Positions 1 through 7,773 of a stretch of DNA of 64,000 nucleotides are shown here, piece by piece; the first letter of the stretch is position 1, and each line of letters opens with the position of its first letter. Position numbers and translations under genes: made by a program. This DNA is from Epsilonproteobacteria bacterium UBA4036 (lineage in GTDB: Bacteria; Campylobacterota; Campylobacteria; Campylobacterales; Arcobacteraceae): NCBI GenBank assembly GCA_002382325.1, contig DGAG01000010.1:186001-250000 (forward strand), given 5' to 3'. Below the pieces are notes generated by a model. It worked only from the letters and a program-made list of their open reading frames with translations. It had not been told where the DNA came from and made no database searches.

Positions 1-1
1 T

Positions 2-1477
2 TCAGACTTCTATACTGCTGGTGGTGGTATTAGTGGGTTCCAAAATGGTATGGCAATTGCGGGGGATTATATGTCTGCTGCCTCATTTTTAGGTATTTCT
101 GGAATGATTTACTTAAATGGATTTGATGGATTAGTGTATGCCGTAGGGTTTTTAGTTGGTTGGCCTGTTATTTTATTTTTAATGGCTGAAAAACTCAGAA
201 ACTTAGGTAAATTTACCTTCACGGATATTGCTGCATACCGATTATCTCAAAAAGAGATTAGAATCTTAGCCGCGTTTGGTTCTTTATCTGTTGTAACATT
301 ATACTTAATTGCTCAAATGGTAGGTGCCGGAAAGTTAATTCAAATTCTTTTTGGTATGGATTATGAGTATGCGGTTATTTTAGTGGGTATTATGATGATT
401 GTTTATGTCACATTTGGTGGAATGTTAGCCACCACATGGGTACAAATCATTAAAGCTGTGTTGTTGCTTTCTGGGGTTACTTTTATGGGATTCATGGTGA
501 TGTCTCATTATGGTTTTTCATTTACTTCTTTAGCAACACAAGCCGTAGAAATACACGATAAAGGTCAAGCGATTATGGCACCCGGTGGATTTATTTCAGA
601 TCCTATTTCAGCCATTTCTTTAGGGTTAGCCTTAATGTTAGGAACAGCAGGTTTACCTCATATTTTAATGAGATTCTTTACAGTAGGTAACGCCAAAGAA
701 GCTCGAAAATCAGTTGTGTATGCCACAGGATTTATTGGGTATTTTTACTTAATTATTGCGGTCATTGGTTTAGGGGCTATTGTCTTTTTAAATACACCAG
801 AAGGGGCTGCATACTTCCAAGATGGTAAGTTAATTGGTGGTGGAAATATGGCTGCTATTCATTTATCTCATGTTATTGGGGGAGATATTTTCTTAGGATT
901 TATTTCTGCTGTTGCATTTGCAACCATTTTAGCGGTTGTTTCAGGATTAACACTGGCAGGAGCCAGTGCCATTTCACACGATATTTATGCCATTGTAGTA
1001 AAAAAAGGGTTAGCCAGTGAAGCCGATGAAATTAAAGTTTCAAAAAGATCGGTTATTATCATTGGTATTGTTGGGGTTATTTTAGGAATTGCCTTTGAAA
1101 ACCAAAATATTGCTTTTATGGTTGGTCTTGCTTTTGCCATTGCTGCATCGGCTAACTTCCCAATTTTGTTCTTATCTATTTATTGGTCAAAACTTACTAC
1201 AAGAGGAACATTTATTGGTGGTTTTGTTGGTTTAATTACGGCTGTTGTTTTAGTAATATTAAGCCCAACCGTTTGGGTTGAAATTTTAGGAAATGAAAGT
1301 GCGATTTTCCCTTATAAACACCCAGCATTGTTCTCTGTAAGTGCGGCATTTATTGCTATTTGGTTCTTCTCAATTACCGATAAATCACAAAGAGCAGCAC
1401 AAGAAATTGAATCTTTCGAAGCACAAAGTGTTCGTGCCCAAACGGGTATTGGCGCAGATGGCGCTGTTGATCACTAA
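2..1477 (+). CDS. actP: Cation/acetate symporter ActP, first copy, 5' end missing
   Basis: This is a sodium:solute symporter family (SSS) permease, probably importing acetate or other short carboxylates with a cation across the inner membrane. The reading frame is already open at the first base of the window (SDFYTAGGG in frame), so the N-terminus lies outside. The visible part holds about eleven hydrophobic helices and the SSS hallmarks GGMLATTWVQ and GTAGLPHILMRFFTV. The C-terminus ends in GIGADGAVDH, nearly the same as in the second copy downstream, and the two proteins are close paralogues along their whole shared length. A perfect 12-bp stem-loop follows the stop and recurs after the second copy. 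Assignment to ActP rather than another SSS transporter rests on the DUF485 partner and the acetate kinase and phosphotransacetylase genes nearby. Confidence 0.9.
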   Translation, partial: SDFYTAGGGISGFQNGMAIAGDYMSAASFLGISGMIYLNGFDGLVYAVGFLVGWPVILFLMAEKLRNLGKFTFTDIAAYRLSQKEIRILAAFGSLSVVTLYLIAQMVGAGKLIQILFGMDYEYAVILVGIMMIVYVTFGGMLATTWVQIIKAVLLLSGVTFMGFMVMSHYGFSFTSLATQAVEIHDKGQAIMAPGGFISDPISAISLGLALMLGTAGLPHILMRFFTVGNAKEARKSVVYATGFIGYFYLIIAVIGLGAIVFLNTPEGAAYFQDGKLIGGGNMAAIHLSHVIGGDIFLGFISAVAFATILAVVSGLTLAGASAISHDIYAIVVKKGLASEADEIKVSKRSVIIIGIVGVILGIAFENQNIAFMVGLAFAIAASANFPILFLSIYWSKLTTRGTFIGGFVGLITAVVLVILSPTVWVEILGNESAIFPYKHPALFSVSAAFIAIWFFSITDKSQRAAQEIESFEAQSVRAQTGIGADGAVDH

Positions 1478-1485
1478 GCCTTTAC

Positions 1486-1513
1486 GTTACTAAAGAGTTC
1501 TCTCTTTAGTAAC
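1486..1513 (+). terminator. Stem-loop terminator after first actP
   Basis: A perfect 12-bp stem (GTTACTAAAGAG / CTCTTTAGTAAC) with loop TTCT starts 8 bases after the stop codon and is followed by a T-rich stretch (ACTTTTATTTT). The same stem sequence occurs after the second actP. Confidence 0.75.
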
Positions 1514-1600
1514 ACTTTTATTTTAAACCATTTCATATATCTACATTTATATAATTATTTTTATTATTTAAAACCTCATTTTCTTCAATTTGTTACGATT

Positions 1601-1618
1601 TTACCTCTGTTACCTCTT
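1601..1618 (+). repeat. Tandem 9-bp repeat in the DUF485-actP upstream region
   Basis: TTACCTCTG is followed directly by TTACCTCTT, so an 8/9 direct repeat with 9-bp period lies about 150 bases upstream of the DUF485 start. It may be a regulator site; nothing else supports that. The rest of this 286-base gap holds the stem-loop above and AT-rich promoter-like sequence. Confidence 0.35.
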
Positions 1619-1665
1619 TTTTACATAATTTATACATATCTATGTGGCTTATAATTTTTTATCTG

Positions 1666-1671
1666 TATAAT
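1666..1671 (+). promoter_or_regulatory. Candidate -10 box for DUF485-actP
   Basis: TATAAT preceded by TG. A second TATAAT lies at 1650-1655. No convincing -35 is visible, as is usual for Campylobacterota sigma-70 promoters. Which -10 is used cannot be decided by eye. Confidence 0.4.
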
Positions 1672-1687
1672 GAGTTTTATCATTATT

Positions 1688-1709
1688 TGCTATGTTAATG
1701 CTATGTTTC
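1688..1709 (+). promoter_or_regulatory. Two 11-bp direct repeats upstream of DUF485-actP
   Basis: TGCTATGTTAA is followed immediately by TGCTATGTTTC, ending 54 bases before the DUF485 start. Nearly the same pair (TGCTATTTTAA then TGCTATGCTTT) lies upstream of pta. Head-to-tail half sites spaced by 11 bp are typical for OmpR-type response regulators, so a shared acetate regulator is plausible. This is inference from repeat geometry only. Confidence 0.45.
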
Positions 1710-1763
1710 ATTAACTCTCAATAACGACAAAACAAATTATTTCTGATTTACAAGGAAGAATAT

Positions 1764-2078
1764 ATGAACGATGAATTAGTTGAACGAATTGAAGCCAATC
1801 CAAAATATCATGAATTGGTCTCAAAAAGAAATCGTTTGGGTATCCAATTGGGTGCCTTTGTACTGCTTATGTTTTACGCATTTATTTTGGTTATTGCTTT
1901 TAACAAAGAGTTATTGGCAACCAAAATCGGAGACAATATGACCACCATAGCTTTTCCAATCGCTTTGGCAATTTTAGTTATCAGCTTCCTAACGACGCTG
2001 GTGTATGTTAAAAAAGCAAACAATGAGTTTGAAGATTTAACCAATGAGATTAAAAATGATGTAAAGGATTTATTATAA
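1764..2078 (+). CDS. DUF485 family small membrane protein (YjcH-like)
   Basis: A 104-residue inner-membrane protein with two hydrophobic helices (about residues 28-46 and 62-82), a charged N-terminal segment and a charged C-terminal tail. This is the DUF485 architecture. In many proteobacteria such a gene (yjcH) sits directly upstream of actP, and the protein is thought to accompany the symporter; its molecular role is not settled. Here its TAA stop overlaps the actP ATG by one base (TAATG), which implies translational coupling. The start is preceded by AAGGAAG at good spacing. The direct repeats and -10 boxes upstream make this the first gene of the operon. Confidence 0.88.
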   Translation: MNDELVERIEANPKYHELVSKRNRLGIQLGAFVLLMFYAFILVIAFNKELLATKIGDNMTTIAFPIALAILVISFLTTLVYVKKANNEFEDLTNEIKNDVKDLL

Positions 2079-3727
2079 TGTTTAAAATTTTAGCACTGCT
2101 ATTTATCACAGCTCTTACAGCATTTGCAGCAGGTGACGCTACTTTCGAAGCCACTAAAAGAGAGTTGAATATTCCTGCAATTATTATGTTCTTGATTTTT
2201 ATTGTTGGAACACTTGGAATTACGTATTGGGCAGCCAATAAAACAAAATCCGCCAGTGATTTTTATACCGCAGGTGGAGGTATTTCGGGTTTTCAAAATG
2301 GTTTGGCTATTGCCGGAGATTATATGTCTGCTGCTGCCTTTTTAGGAGTTTCAGGGCTTATTTATCTCAAAGGGTACGATGGGGTTATTTATGCCGTCTC
2401 TTTTTTAGTGGGGTGGCCTGTTATTTTGTTTTTTATGGCAGAAAAATTACGAAACTTAGGAAAGTTTACTTTTGCTGATATTGCTGCGTACCGATTAGGA
2501 CAAAAAGAGATTCGAACACTCGCCGCTTTTGGTTCGTTAAGTGTAGTAGTATTGTATTTAATTGCTCAAATGGTAGGAGCAGGAAAACTCATTCAAGTAT
2601 TGTTTGGTATGGAGTATGAGTATGCTGTTTTTATGGTAGGAGCATTAATGATTATTTATGTTACCTTTGGTGGTATGTTAGCGACAACTTGGGTACAAAT
2701 CATTAAAGCGTGTTTGTTGCTTTCTGGGGTTTCGTTTATGGCAGTTATGGTCTTATACCACTTTAATTTTTCGTTTGAATCTTTAGCCGTTACAGCCGTA
2801 GAAAATCACACTCTTGGCGAAGCTATTTTAAGCCCAGGAGGCTTTATTTCTGACCCCATTTCAGCGATTTCATTAGGAATGGCATTGATGTTAGGAACAG
2901 CCGGACTTCCTCATGTTTTAATGCGTTTTTTTACCGTAGGTAACGCCAAAGAAGCTCGAAAATCGGTTGTTTATGCCACAGGGTTTATCGCTTATTTTTG
3001 GATTATTATTACCATCGTTGGATTTGGAGCCATTGCTTTTTTAAACAGTGCTGAAGGTGCACAATATTTTACAGAAGGCAAACTCTTTGGTGGCAATAAT
3101 ATGGCTTCAGTTCACTTATCGCATATGTTAGGAGGAAATGCCTTTTTAGGATTTATTTCAGCGGTCGCGTTTGCAACCATTTTAGCCGTTGTTTCAGGAT
3201 TAACTTTAGCAGGGGCTTCAGCCATTTCGCATGACATTTATGCCAATGTCATTAACCCTGAAGCTTCCGATGAAAAAATCGTAAAAATTTCTAAACTCAC
3301 GGTTATTGTTGTAGGAATTGTGGGAGTAACACTTGGAATCGCTTTTGAATCTCAAAACATTGCTTATATGGTTGGTTTGGCATTTGGTATTGCTGCAAGT
3401 GCTAATTTCCCTATTTTATTCTTATCCATTTATTGGCGAGGATTAACCACTAAGGGTGCGTTTATTGGTGGATTTATTGGTCTAATCACAGCAGTGACTT
3501 TAGTAATTTTAGGACCCAATGTGTGGGTTCAAATTTTGGGCAATAAAGAAGCTATTTTCCCTTATGCTCACCCTGCACTCTTTTCTGTTACGGTTGCCTT
3601 TATAGGAATTTGGTTATTTTCTAAAATGGACAGTTCTCCTAGAGCAAAACAAGAAAGAGAACTCTTCAGAGCCCAAAATGTTAGAGCCAATACAGGAATT
3701 GGTGCAGCAGGAGCTGTAGATCATTAA
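2078..3727 (+). CDS. actP: Cation/acetate symporter ActP, second copy
   Basis: A full-length SSS-family permease of 549 residues, the usual ActP size. It has an N-terminal signal-like helix (residues 1-18), then a run of hydrophobic helices with the signatures SDFYTAGGG, FADIAAYRLGQKEIRTLAAF, GGMLATTWVQ and GTAGLPHVLMRFF. It imports acetate or related carboxylates coupled to a cation in characterised relatives. It overlaps the DUF485 stop by one base and is followed by the same 12-bp stem as the first copy. The two copies differ mainly in loops and at the third codon position, which points to an old tandem duplication. Substrate differences between the copies cannot be read from the sequence. 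Confidence 0.92.
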   Translation: MFKILALLFITALTAFAAGDATFEATKRELNIPAIIMFLIFIVGTLGITYWAANKTKSASDFYTAGGGISGFQNGLAIAGDYMSAAAFLGVSGLIYLKGYDGVIYAVSFLVGWPVILFFMAEKLRNLGKFTFADIAAYRLGQKEIRTLAAFGSLSVVVLYLIAQMVGAGKLIQVLFGMEYEYAVFMVGALMIIYVTFGGMLATTWVQIIKACLLLSGVSFMAVMVLYHFNFSFESLAVTAVENHTLGEAILSPGGFISDPISAISLGMALMLGTAGLPHVLMRFFTVGNAKEARKSVVYATGFIAYFWIIITIVGFGAIAFLNSAEGAQYFTEGKLFGGNNMASVHLSHMLGGNAFLGFISAVAFATILAVVSGLTLAGASAISHDIYANVINPEASDEKIVKISKLTVIVVGIVGVTLGIAFESQNIAYMVGLAFGIAASANFPILFLSIYWRGLTTKGAFIGGFIGLITAVTLVILGPNVWVQILGNKEAIFPYAHPALFSVTVAFIGIWLFSKMDSSPRAKQERELFRAQNVRANTGIGAAGAVDH

Positions 3728-3735
3728 GCCTTTTT

Positions 3736-3764
3736 GTTACTAAAGAGTTTCTCTCTTTAGTAAC
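3736..3764 (+). terminator. Stem-loop after second actP
   Basis: The 12-bp stem GTTACTAAAGAG / CTCTTTAGTAAC with loop TTTCT is identical to the stem after the first actP. It lacks a clear downstream T tract (ACCAAATAAG follows), so it may act as a partial terminator or a 3'-end stabiliser rather than a full stop. Confidence 0.55.
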
Positions 3765-3841
3765 ACCAAATAAGTTATATAAAATAAATTGTGTGCTAAA
3801 CTTTTTTTGAATATATCAAAAAACTAATATTTGGGACACCT

Positions 3842-5683
3842 ATGAGTATTCTTGAACAAACCACTTTTATTAAAAACATTCACCCTTTTGACAATTTAAG
3901 CCGTCCGCAACTCGAAGAGATTGCACACAATTTAGACATTGTTTACTTTAAAAAAAATGAAATCATTCAAAGAAATGGAACACAACCTGAAAAACTCTAT
4001 TTTATCATTAAAGGATTGGTTCAAGAAAAAAAAGAGGATGAAGTCATCTCTTTGTACTCCATTAATGAACTCTTTGATGCAAAATCCGTTGTAGAAAATT
4101 ATTGTAAGAACTCTTTTGTAACGGCACAAGAAACCATTTGTTATGCCTTAAATCGAGATTTGTTTATTCGTATTTTGCATGAAAACCCCTCTTTAGAGAG
4201 TTACTTTTTTCAATCGATTTCGCAAAAGCTCAATGCCAATATTTCCAATGAAAAGAACAAAGATTTGGCCAATATTATGGTGGCTAAAGTTAAAGATGCC
4301 AATGTTCATAAAGCCATTGTGATTCCCTATGAAACCACAATTTATGAAGCGGCTTTACGCATTAAAAAAGAAAAAGTTCCCACTTTATTGTTGCAAGATA
4401 CGCAAGGAGACATTTATATCGTCACGGATTCTGATTTTCGACAAAAAGTGATTCTAAATCGTATGGATTATGATGATATTGTTGGAAAGATTTCAACCAA
4501 AGGTATCATTAGCGTCAATGAAAATGACTTTTTATTTAACGCTCAACTGCTGATGACCAAACACGGTATTAAACGAGTCGTTGTTACCAATAACGATGAA
4601 AAGATTGTAGGCATACTTGATCAAATCTCGCTTTCTTCATTTTTTGCGACACACACCTTTTCCGTTTCCAATAAAATTGAAAAAGCTGAAACCATTGAAG
4701 AGCTTAAAGAAGCGAGTCATTCGTTCATCAAAATCGTACGCTCACTCAATGCCAAAGGGGTAAAAATCGATTTTATCTCAAAACTCATTAATCAGCTCAA
4801 TCAAAAAGTGATGAACAAACTCTTTTTGATTACTGCGCCTCAATCACTTATAGGCAAATCGTGTTTGGTCGTTATGGGAAGTGAAGGACGAGGAGAACAA
4901 GTTTTAAAAACCGATCAAGACAATGCCCTAATCATTGCCGATGATTGTGAGATTTCGCAAGAAGAGCTGATGGCATTTACCCATGATTATACGGAACATT
5001 TGGTCGATTTTGGATTTCCACGATGCGAGGGCAATATCATGGTTTCTAATCCCTATTGGTGTCGACGTCATAAAGAGTTTAAAGACCTGATTTTTTCTTG
5101 GATTACGAATAAAACAGGGGATGATTTTATGAATCTTGCCATTTTTTATGATGCCGTTTGTGCCAGTGGAGATAAAGAGTTACTGCAAAGTTTAAAAGAG
5201 TATATTTTTAAAATTGGCGCCACATCTCAAAGCTTTTTTATGCATTTTGCTAAAATCATTACCACTTTTCATGTGCCTCTTGGTTTTTTTGATGGATTTG
5301 TTTTTAACAGCGACAACAAAGAACACTCACATGAAATTGATATTAAAAAAGGGGGGATTTTTATTTTAGTACAAAGCATTCGAAGTTTAAGTTTAGAGCA
5401 TAAAATTTTAAAAACCAATACCATTCGTCGAATTAAAGAGCTCAATAAATTGGCTGTTTTAGAAGATGAATTTACCCAAGAACTCATTGAAGCATTTAAC
5501 TTTTTGTGTACCATCAAACTTAAATCCAATCTGACAAAACTGGACGCGGGTATTAAAATAGATAATTACATTAACCCCGATGATTTAAATACTATGGAAA
5601 AAGATTTACTTAAAGACAGTTTTAAAATTGTCAATAAATTAAAGAAAAAACTTGAATACCACTATAAGTTGAACTATGTTTAA
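3842..5683 (+). CDS. Cyclic-nucleotide-binding/CBS/DUF294 nucleotidyltransferase-like protein
   Basis: A 613-residue cytoplasmic multidomain protein. Residues about 10-130 look like a cNMP-binding (Crp-type) domain, 150-275 like a CBS pair, and 300-610 like the DUF294 nucleotidyltransferase plus its substrate-binding domain. The transferase signature GSEGRGEQVLKTDQDNAL (residues 346-363) has the two acidic residues D358 and D360 expected of a GlnD-like active site. Such genes commonly sit beside sodium/solute symporters and an exonuclease, as here, and are presumed to regulate the transporter or carbon metabolism. The real reaction is unknown. It overlaps the next gene by 8 bases. Confidence 0.88.
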   Translation: MSILEQTTFIKNIHPFDNLSRPQLEEIAHNLDIVYFKKNEIIQRNGTQPEKLYFIIKGLVQEKKEDEVISLYSINELFDAKSVVENYCKNSFVTAQETICYALNRDLFIRILHENPSLESYFFQSISQKLNANISNEKNKDLANIMVAKVKDANVHKAIVIPYETTIYEAALRIKKEKVPTLLLQDTQGDIYIVTDSDFRQKVILNRMDYDDIVGKISTKGIISVNENDFLFNAQLLMTKHGIKRVVVTNNDEKIVGILDQISLSSFFATHTFSVSNKIEKAETIEELKEASHSFIKIVRSLNAKGVKIDFISKLINQLNQKVMNKLFLITAPQSLIGKSCLVVMGSEGRGEQVLKTDQDNALIIADDCEISQEELMAFTHDYTEHLVDFGFPRCEGNIMVSNPYWCRRHKEFKDLIFSWITNKTGDDFMNLAIFYDAVCASGDKELLQSLKEYIFKIGATSQSFFMHFAKIITTFHVPLGFFDGFVFNSDNKEHSHEIDIKKGGIFILVQSIRSLSLEHKILKTNTIRRIKELNKLAVLEDEFTQELIEAFNFLCTIKLKSNLTKLDAGIKIDNYINPDDLNTMEKDLLKDSFKIVNKLKKKLEYHYKLNYV

Positions 5684-6293
5684 ACGCATCAAAAATCATT
5701 TTAATAAAAAAAAGCTAAAAGACGACAACTATCTTTTCTTATTTGATAAACCAAATAAAGAAGAGTTTGTCTGTTTTGATTGTGAAACCACGGGTTTAAA
5801 TGTTTTAAAAGATGATATCATCTCTATTGGTGCAGTCATTATCAAAGACAATACCATTGTTGCAAGTAAAAAATTTGTTAAATATGTTAAACCTAAAACT
5901 AAACTTCAAATTGATGCCATTAAAGTGCATCATATAAGAGAATGTGATTTACTCGATGCTGAAGAGATACAAGACGTCCTCAAAGAGTTTTTAGAGTTTA
6001 TTGGTAATCGTATTTTAGTGGGATACTATTTGGAATTTGATATAGCCATGGTCAACAAATATTTGGTTAATATGTTAGGCATTACGCTTCCTAATAGAGC
6101 CATTGAAGTCTCTGCTTTGTATCACGATTGGAAAATTGAATTTATTCCTCAAGGACACATAGATTTACGCTTTAATACCATTTTAAAAGATTTAAATCTT
6201 CCTCATTTAAGTAAACATGATGCGTACAATGATGCTATTATGAGTGCCATGATGTTTTTGAAGCTTAAGAATCAACCCAAAGTTAAAATTTAG
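5676..6293 (+). CDS. DnaQ-like 3'-5' exonuclease (DEDDh)
   Basis: A 205-residue RNase-T/DnaQ superfamily nuclease. Motif I is FDCETTG (D35, E37), motif II lies around GYYLEFDIAM (D122), and motif III is HDAYNDA (H181, D186), so all DEDDh catalytic residues are present. A lysine-rich N-terminal tail of about 30 residues precedes the nuclease core. The start lies inside the end of the DUF294 gene, so the two are translationally coupled. This pairing of a CBS/DUF294 protein with a DnaQ-like exonuclease downstream of an SSS transporter recurs in proteobacteria. It is not the replicative epsilon subunit as far as context shows, and its substrate is unknown. Confidence 0.85.
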   Translation: MFKRIKNHFNKKKLKDDNYLFLFDKPNKEEFVCFDCETTGLNVLKDDIISIGAVIIKDNTIVASKKFVKYVKPKTKLQIDAIKVHHIRECDLLDAEEIQDVLKEFLEFIGNRILVGYYLEFDIAMVNKYLVNMLGITLPNRAIEVSALYHDWKIEFIPQGHIDLRFNTILKDLNLPHLSKHDAYNDAIMSAMMFLKLKNQPKVKI

Positions 6294-6309
6294 TCAATCT
6301 AAATTTTGC

Positions 6310-6315
6310 TATAAT
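6310..6315 (+). promoter_or_regulatory. -10 box of the first ackA
   Basis: An extended -10 (TGC-TATAAT) lies 27 bases before the ackA start, which fits a short leader. The exonuclease gene ends just upstream, so the kinase can be transcribed independently. Confidence 0.6.
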
Positions 6316-6342
6316 AAACAAAATTATCACAAAGGTTTTACC

Positions 6343-7533
6343 ATGCTAATATTTATTTTAAATGCGGGAAGTTCTTCCTTAAAATACCAATTAATGAATC
6401 ACGCTACACACAGAGTGTTGGCCTCAGGTTTATGTGAAAGAATTGGCATTGACGGACGAATCATCCATGAAGCCAATGATTTAAAAACAACCACGGATGT
6501 TGATTTTCCTACGCATAAAGAAGCCATTGAATATGTTCTTAAACTTTTAGTTGAAGGTAAACAAAAAGTTATTGATACGATTGAACACGATATTGACGCC
6601 ATTGGACATCGAGTGGTTCACGGAGGGGAGTACTTTAATCAAAGCGTTTTAATTGATGATTCTGTTATACGAAAATTGGAAAAACTTATTCCCTTAGCCC
6701 CTTTACACAATCCTGCTCATATTTTAGGCATTAAAATCTGTTTAGAACTGATGCCGGGAAAACCCAATGTAGCAGTCTTTGATACTGCCTTTCATCAAAG
6801 TATGCCTGCGTGTAATTATATGTATGCTATTCCTTATGAAGATTATACAGAACATAAGGTGCGAAAATATGGCTTTCATGGAACAAGTCACTCCTATGTT
6901 TCACAAGAAGCGGCCAAACTTTTAAATAAAAAAGATTCCAAAGTGATTGTCTGCCATTTGGGTAATGGCTCATCGGTTTGTGCCGTTAAAGAGGGAAAAT
7001 CAATGGATACCTCTATGGGATTAACTCCCTTAGAAGGCTTAATGATGGGAACACGATGCGGAGATTTAGATCCGGCTGTACTGGCTTATTTAATGGAAAA
7101 GAAAAATATGAGTGCCAATGAAGTGGTTGATTATCTCAATAAAAAATCAGGGCTTTTAGGGGTTTCGGGTATCAGTTCAGATTTACGAGAAATAATGGAA
7201 GCCAGTGCTAAAGGAGATACAAGAGCCTCTTTAGCCATTGACATTCAATGCAATCGTATTAAAAAATATATCTGCTCTTATGCCGGTGTCATGGGTGGCG
7301 TTGATGCCATTTGTTTTACCGCAGGTATTGGAGAAAATGCTGATTTGATCCGAGAAAAAGTCTGTTCAGGTCTAGAGTTTATGGGCATTGAAATAGACAA
7401 AGAAAAAAATAAAATACGAAACAGCAATACTCGAGAAATCAGTACCGATACTTCAAAAGTTAAAATTTTTGTGATTCCAACCAATGAAGAGTTTGTCATT
7501 GCAAACGATACGTATAACTTAACAAAAGCTTAA
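6343..7533 (+). CDS. ackA: Acetate kinase, first copy
   Basis: Cytoplasmic kinase that interconverts acetate + ATP and acetyl phosphate + ADP. At 396 residues it has the normal AckA length. Family motifs are intact: NAGSSSLKYQ near the N-terminus, the FDTAFHQ and KYGFHGTSH segments, HLGNGSS (adenine/phosphate loop), GLTPLEGLMMGTRCGDLDP, and FTAGIGENA near the C-terminus. A second ackA lies past pta, so this operon region encodes two paralogues, which clearly differ in many surface positions. A change of acyl substrate (propionate, butyrate) cannot be excluded. The stop codon falls in the loop of an 11-bp hairpin. Confidence 0.93.
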   Translation: MLIFILNAGSSSLKYQLMNHATHRVLASGLCERIGIDGRIIHEANDLKTTTDVDFPTHKEAIEYVLKLLVEGKQKVIDTIEHDIDAIGHRVVHGGEYFNQSVLIDDSVIRKLEKLIPLAPLHNPAHILGIKICLELMPGKPNVAVFDTAFHQSMPACNYMYAIPYEDYTEHKVRKYGFHGTSHSYVSQEAAKLLNKKDSKVIVCHLGNGSSVCAVKEGKSMDTSMGLTPLEGLMMGTRCGDLDPAVLAYLMEKKNMSANEVVDYLNKKSGLLGVSGISSDLREIMEASAKGDTRASLAIDIQCNRIKKYICSYAGVMGGVDAICFTAGIGENADLIREKVCSGLEFMGIEIDKEKNKIRNSNTREISTDTSKVKIFVIPTNEEFVIANDTYNLTKA

Positions 7534-7545
7534 TGCTTTTGTTAA
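7519..7545 (+). terminator. Hairpin spanning the ackA stop codon
   Basis: An 11-bp stem (TTAACAAAAGC / GCTTTTGTTAA) with loop TTAAT, whose TAA is the ackA stop codon. Only a weak T-rich region follows (AAACTACTCTTTTCC), so termination efficiency is uncertain. Confidence 0.5.
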
Positions 7546-7629
7546 AAACTACTCTTTTCCTTTCAAATTCACTTAAAAAATCACAAAATAAAACGATTAA
7601 ATATTACCATTCTTCACACAATAAAATTT

Positions 7630-7670
7630 TATTTTCAAAAATGTTAAATTTATGTACATTTTTGAAAATA
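7630..7670. repeat. Perfect 15-bp inverted repeat upstream of pta
   Basis: TATTTTCAAAAATGT and its exact reverse complement are separated by 11 bases. The element lies 104 bases before the pta start and overlaps a possible -10 at 7669-7674 (TATAAT). It could be an operator or an RNA hairpin. No U tract follows, so a terminator is less likely. Confidence 0.6.
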
Positions 7671-7709
7671 TAATATAGAATATTCTTTCTACAAGGTTAT
7701 AAGTAAAAA

Positions 7710-7731
7710 TGCTATTTTAATGCTATGCTTT
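7710..7731 (+). promoter_or_regulatory. Two 11-bp direct repeats at the pta promoter
   Basis: TGCTATTTTAA is followed by TGCTATGCTTT, matching the pair upstream of DUF485-actP. Here the repeats cover the -35 region of the TATAAT box at 7737-7742, the usual place for an activator of the response-regulator class. Confidence 0.5.
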
Positions 7732-7736
7732 TAATT

Positions 7737-7742
7737 TATAAT
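7737..7742 (+). promoter_or_regulatory. -10 box of pta-ackA
   Basis: TATAAT located 31 bases upstream of the pta ATG. The upstream 11-bp repeats occupy the place of a -35 element. Confidence 0.6.
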
Positions 7743-7773
7743 CTTTATTCACTAAATTAGAAAGGAATATTAA

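Noticed and set aside
5347..5356. Poly-G tract in the DUF294 gene as a phase-variation site
   Set aside because: Only six G in a row; Campylobacterota contingency tracts are usually eight or more.
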